Below are positions 19,731-23,796 of a stretch of 23,796 nucleotides of DNA, one piece after another. The stretch comes from Beroe ovata (taxonomy: Eukaryota; Ctenophora; Nuda; Beroida; Beroidae). The translations under genes were made by a program, and so were the position numbers. The stretch covers positions 40,125 through 63,920 of the forward strand of contig CAMPET010000349.1 in the NCBI GenBank assembly GCA_946803715.1, in the 5' to 3' direction. Position 1 is the first letter of the stretch, and each line of letters starts with the position of its first letter. A model generated the notes under the pieces. That model did no database searches. It was not told the origin of the DNA and was given only the letters and a program-made list of their open reading frames with translations.

Positions 19731-20140
19731 TCAATCAAGTGCCATCCCATGATCTCTGCCACTGAAGAATGTCCTGAGTTTATCGTTTGCAAACAGTGAT
19801 GCTGTTTCCACAAAGTCAGACATTCTAATAGCCCGCACAGGACAGTTCTCTAGGTCAACATCTGCTACGTCGATAGGGCCATTGGCTGCTAGTTGATCTC
19901 TGAAACGTACATAATGATTCAGTTTGATATGTGTTTGGCTGTGTGGTCAATTCGTGCCAAAATACGGTCTCATTGGGTCCGAGAGACGTCCAAAGTCGGA
20001 ATGTACCTGAACATCTCTCGGTATCGGACCATGCACGCTTGCGAACAGTACTCTTTGATATCACTACCAGACATGCTGTCAGTAGCTTCCGCCAGTGCGG
20101 TCATGTCTACTGCGTCATCCGTGTCTTCATCTGTCAATAT

Positions 20141-20177
<37 letters not shown>

Positions 20178-20178
20178 N

Positions 20179-20209
<31 letters not shown>

Positions 20210-22065
20210 AGCAACCAGGTGGCAATCATTTAATCACGTGACCTTGTGAACAACATGACACACGTGACAATACCTTGTAGTAAGACACGGAGAATTTTGG
20301 TTCTGGCAGTCAGATCTGGAAGTTTCATGTTAATTCTGATCGGCATTCGACGATATACCGCCCTGTCTATCACGTCTGGCTATAGGGAGAAAGAGAAATA
20401 CCGGTAATTTTGAGTGACCAAATAAAGAAGAAAACACGCTAATTGTGCTGATATTCTATTGCAGGGCCCTGCATTTAGTACTGATGAATTGCTGTCGTTC
20501 ATATCATTGACTCACAAGGTTTGTAGCACCAAAGATTACGATACGATTATCTTGATCTGATATGAGACCGTCCCAATTTGTCATGAAAATACTTTTAATC
20601 TGTTGGGTAACTTCGTGATCTCGATTCGAACGCGATCTAGATGATATGGACGTCAGCATTAAGTTGCTTAATTCTGATCTTTGGAACTTCCTTCGAGAGG
20701 CAATTGGGGAATTAAAATAAGGATTTTTCTTACTTACGCTAAGAGAGTCTCTATCTCGTCGATGAAAACAATGACAGGGCTATACTGGTTGAGTTTAGCT
20801 GCTAGGGAGAATATTGCAGCAACAAACTTGGGAGATTCACCAATCCACATGTCGTGCAGGACACTGACCTGGAAACTTGAGTATAATGCATTCGATTCTT
20901 ATTCGAATATCGATTCCTGTTCTTCATGAAAGGTGTGATTTTCACTCACATCTATATTGAGCAGGATACAGCCGCTTTCCTTGGCCGTTGCCTTGGCCAT
21001 CATTGTCTTCCCGCAGCCAGGCGGACCGGAAAGCAAAACTCCTGAGGAGTTAGGGATTAAGGAAATGAACGCATTCGGGTACACAGCGGAGCGAAATTTT
21101 GACACAAACGTTCTGGAATGTAATGAAAGCAACAATAACCGGTGATTAAACGCGCGTGCCGCGCTACTATTCCAGTTGCGAAGTCGTTTGGAGTTCGCGC
21201 CCGAAAATTGGTCGTACTGTGTGTGACACAGATAATGGATATGAAGACGATAACGATTGCGAACTACGCGAACTTTTTTATTGTTTAAATACAATAATAT
21301 GAGCAAGTTTATCAAAAACAAAGGCATAGTTTACCTTTAGGGAAGGACAGTAATTTTGATCTACTCGACTTGAACAAATCGTGTCTGATGATTGGAAGAA
21401 GCACAGTTTCTTTGAGTGTCTGTATCTCCTTGTCGAGTCCACCAATATCTTTCCATGTCACCTGATCATTGACCACTCATTAAACTGGCGTCTGGCATTC
21501 GTGACGAAGGAGGTTTTGTGGCATTGAACTAGTGCTGTGCAAAACCTGCCCCCAGAAGTTAATTGCTTTTTGCCTTTTGGATGTGACGAAACTCGAAAGT
21601 CATTCTTAAGGAAGTCTCACGGAATGATGAGCTCATTTTCTTTTCCTATTTTTGCGCCCCGTTACCCTTTATAAAAACCCTGTAAAACTGTCAGTGAAAC
21701 TCACATCGATTGAGGATGGAACAACTATCATGGAGCAAATCTCAAGTTCATGTCTTGTCAGGTTTGACTCGTCCAAATCAATGCCTATTTCTTGCAATTT
21801 CTGAAATTGTGTTTACTGATCAGTGAATACATCTGATTAAGCATAAATCATAATCTGTATTGGCAAATGAGCTAATGATAGCACCACTGAAAATTCAATG
21901 TCCCATTCGTACCTGATGAACAAGAGATTTGACTTCTTTGCGACTTCTCATATCGTCAAGCAGTCCGTTCAGGAGTTTTCTTGTTATATATGCAGCAAGT
22001 AGACCAAATCCAAGTGCAACTGCTTGCCGGATCAAGAACTGCTTGTCTAAAACTTCATCAGACAT
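19731..22065 (-). CDS. ATAD1: ATAD1/Msp1-like AAA ATPase of the outer mitochondrial membrane, nine exons
   Basis: The family pulls mislocalised tail-anchored proteins out of the outer mitochondrial and peroxisomal membranes. Exons in transcription order are 22065-21913, 21800-21705, 21461-21335, 21041-20950, 20868-20738, 20636-20516, 20379-20274, 20130-20007 and 19899-19731. All phases fit, giving 372 residues against 361 in human. The start ATG at 22065-22063 is followed by a hydrophobic segment (AVALGFGLLAAYI) that serves as the N-terminal anchor. VTWKDIGGLD opens the AAA domain. Walker A is GPPGCGKT, Walker B is VFIDEIE, sensor 1 lies in GATN, and the arginine fingers are in YRRMP. DSMSGSDIKEYCSQA matches the C-terminal lid. 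The pore loop reads MWIGES instead of the usual KWYGES. It lies 412 bp downstream of the SLC25A32-like gene on the same strand. The family call is firm; one-to-one orthology to ATAD1 rather than a divergent paralogue is likely but not proved. Confidence 0.93.
20144..20206. repeat. (TG)n microsatellite with an unresolved base
   Basis: A TG run, read as (CA)n on the gene strand, is broken by ngttt around position 20178. It sits in intron 20131-20273 of the ATAD1-like gene, only about 13 nt before the acceptor. The N suggests a collapsed or unresolved repeat length. Confidence 0.95.
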
Positions 22066-22477
22066 GATAATGCGCGCCTTATACACTGTGTAAATGTTTA
22101 GTTCGGTTCAATTCTAGATAGATTAATCTACATTCGAATTTGAAGTGATAACATATCAGAGGGCACTTTACAGTATTCAGCAACTATCAAGGAGCTTATG
22201 AACTTCATTCATTTGCTTGCCAGACCTCAATGCTGAGCAATAACTACAACCAAATTCACTTAAGCTGTAAGTAGATGATGAATTAATAATTTCACAAACT
22301 TGCTCAATACACAGGTGTGATGATATTGCCAAATTGTCAAAAAGCTATTAACCAACGAACTTTGAGAGACAAGCACAATGCACATGGAAGAAGGTGTTTT
22401 TGGCAATACTCCTAGTGACATCTCCACAATGAATGTATCAACTGATGGTATAAATATTCAGCAAACATAACTTCCTG
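22066..22477 (-). other. Spacer between the SLC25A32-like and ATAD1-like genes
   Basis: These 412 bp must carry the 3' UTR of the carrier and the promoter and 5' UTR of the ATAD1-like gene. No AATAAA or ATTAAA was found for the minus strand, and no clear TATA element. A GTG-initiated extension of the ATAD1 frame to 22086 exists, but the ATG at 22065 is preferred. Confidence 0.6.
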
Positions 22478-23404
22478 CTAAGTTTTATAAAGTTTGAAGT
22501 AGTGCATCATATTCTCATAACAAATGAACGTGATACAGCAAGCTGGAGTAACACGGATCAGATTTGGTATGATCCCCTTATAGAATCCCCTCCATCCCTC
22601 ATTCTTCACAGTCCTGACAATTACATCCCATGTTCCACTGTATTTACATGAAGAGTCCTGCAGTCTTGATCTGACTACTTGGTATGGATAGGTGATGCAC
22701 ACAGCAAGTATTTTACTTGATGCACTCAGTAATATGTAAGGCAAAACATTGAGCTTCACATCATTCGCATAGTCATTGTGTTTGTAGTATGACTGCTTCA
22801 TCTTTTCATAGGAAACAAACTGAACTACACCATGTGATATTCCAAATATTCCTGGCAAATAGCCGCTATACATTCCCTTCAACCCTTCGAATCGTATCAG
22901 CTTAAAGAGTCCATCAAAAAGTCCCTTATAGTCACAGGGAGTGGATCCTTGCAAGACCATCCTAGTTTTCACAACCCAGATGGGATTTGTAAGTGTAAGT
23001 GATGCAAATCCTGCTGCAGAAGCGAATGATATATTCTGTAAGATACCCAGCTCTGTTCTGTGGGGATTATTTTGCAGGGAAGCATTTTTCAATCCATTGT
23101 AAATGAAGAAATAAAACCCCCATGCACAAGCTGCTCCTGCCAAGTTCGGTGAAGCTCCCTGATAAAATCCCAGTAGTCCTCTTTTCCTGTAAATACTGGG
23201 AATGACATCTCTCATGTTTTTGTAAACTTGTCTTTGTGCAGAAGAATGATTTTCTGATACTTGAAGTTGAATTTTGATCACATCAAGGGGATGAAGTGCT
23301 AGTGTTGATGCTGCACCACCAACAAGTCCAGCCAATAAAACCTCTCTGTTTAGATTATTGATTAGAGACAATAGCCAGTTCTTATGATCAGACAAGGAAT
23401 TCAT
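22478..23404 (-). CDS. SLC25A32: Mitochondrial folate/FAD carrier (SLC25A32-like), single exon
   Basis: This is a member of the mitochondrial carrier family in the inner membrane. SLC25A32 is the carrier linked to folate and FAD import into the matrix. The 308-residue frame runs from ATG (23404) to TAG (22478), close to the human 315. It shows the threefold carrier plan with signatures PLDVIK (39-44), PIWVVK (141-146) and PYQVVR (240-245). The last two have the Trp and the PYQVVR typical of this subgroup. The C-terminal FYKGIIPNLIRVTPACCITF is almost identical to the human protein, and SHGVVQF also matches. No intron is present, whereas the human gene has several. The same-strand neighbour downstream is the ATAD1-like gene. 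The family is certain; the folate subgroup is well supported by motifs, although the substrate (folate or FAD) is inferred. Confidence 0.95.
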   Translation of the reverse strand: MNSLSDHKNWLLSLINNLNREVLLAGLVGGAASTLALHPLDVIKIQLQVSENHSSAQRQVYKNMRDVIPSIYRKRGLLGFYQGASPNLAGAACAWGFYFFIYNGLKNASLQNNPHRTELGILQNISFASAAGFASLTLTNPIWVVKTRMVLQGSTPCDYKGLFDGLFKLIRFEGLKGMYSGYLPGIFGISHGVVQFVSYEKMKQSYYKHNDYANDVKLNVLPYILLSASSKILAVCITYPYQVVRSRLQDSSCKYSGTWDVIVRTVKNEGWRGFYKGIIPNLIRVTPACCITFICYENMMHYFKLYKT

Positions 23405-23796
23405 CCTGAGATAAGTTATTAGAGCAAAGATTGGTCATGGACACATAGTATGGGTAATAGTTCACAGCCAAGAGTGCTTTGATATAACTAAAAACTGCAT
23501 CATCATGCAGCATTACTGCATTGGTGCTTCAATAATTTCCTATTTCAAATAACTTCTTCATCAGCTCTACTTATTTTACTACATATTATGCCACTTATTA
23601 CACTACTTATTATGATAAAATTTGAGGAGCAAGGGTCACAGTTTGTGGAAATCCTAAATGAAAGACTTGAAACTGTTGGTGGATTTATGGTGTGAAAGGT
23701 GTGGGCTTCATTAAATAATCAATCGACCTAACTCAACTCACTACAAGTACAAATCTAGTCCAGTCAACGGCCGACATAACCCCTTATCTGCTCTTT
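23405..23796 (-). other. Upstream region of the SLC25A32-like gene
   Basis: This is the promoter side of the carrier gene. It is AT-rich, with a loosely repeated acttatta stretch at about 23566-23612. No further gene, TATA box or other well-defined site could be supported. Confidence 0.5.

Noticed and set aside
19893-20233. Overlapping plus-strand frames ending in repeated Cys-Val
   Set aside because: These are antisense shadows of ATAD1 exons running into the TG microsatellite.
20899-21327. 142-codon minus-strand frame read as one protein
   Set aside because: Only its part at 20950-21041 is an ATAD1 exon (Walker A). The rest is intron read-through on both sides.

Overview
The window is nuclear DNA of a eukaryote, almost certainly an invertebrate animal. 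The genes have many short GT-AG introns with ordinary metazoan splice sites. A full-size soluble adenylyl cyclase with the animal-type architecture is present, next to two nuclear genes for mitochondrial proteins. There are no bacterial operons, rRNA or tRNA genes that I can see. I cannot name the species. A marine non-bilaterian such as a sponge or cnidarian is a guess only.

Layout. Positions ~493-18749 (+) hold one very long gene, an ADCY10-type soluble adenylyl cyclase (sAC). I could join about 39 exons in one open frame of roughly 2,050 codons; the first exon(s) lie upstream of the recognised part. Reading along the gene, the protein has catalytic domain C1 (493-2078), a linker and catalytic domain C2 (2223-6587), a P-loop NTPase module (7823-10484), a glutamine/serine/proline-rich linker (11689-11931), a winged-helix-like part (12899-13836), an acidic and proline-rich disordered insert (13987-15771), and a helical TPR-like tail (15890-18749). 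The long introns (3151-5947, 6588-7822, 9450-10406, 10485-11688) hold repeats, including a ~500 bp tandem duplication at 6729-7772. No other convincing gene was found in them.

On the minus strand, converging on the cyclase, is a nine-exon ATAD1/Msp1-like AAA ATPase (22065 down to 19731). This is the family that extracts misplaced tail-anchored proteins from the outer mitochondrial membrane. Upstream of it, in the same direction, is a single-exon SLC25A32-like mitochondrial folate/FAD carrier (23404 down to 22478).

Points of most interest: (1) the cyclase keeps its metal-binding and transition-state residues, but two positions of the bicarbonate site known from human sAC are changed (Arg176 to Asn, Val167 to Glu), so its bicarbonate control may differ; (2) a TTGACACC-type motif recurs at least 15 times, nearly always in the 3' introns of this gene; (3) the ATAD1-like protein has Ile in place of the pore-loop Tyr; (4) the carrier gene has no introns beside two intron-rich genes; (5) several exon junctions are uncertain, including one phase conflict, one in-frame 150 nt intron and two possible C-termini. 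All homology calls rest on remembered family sequences, not on a database search.
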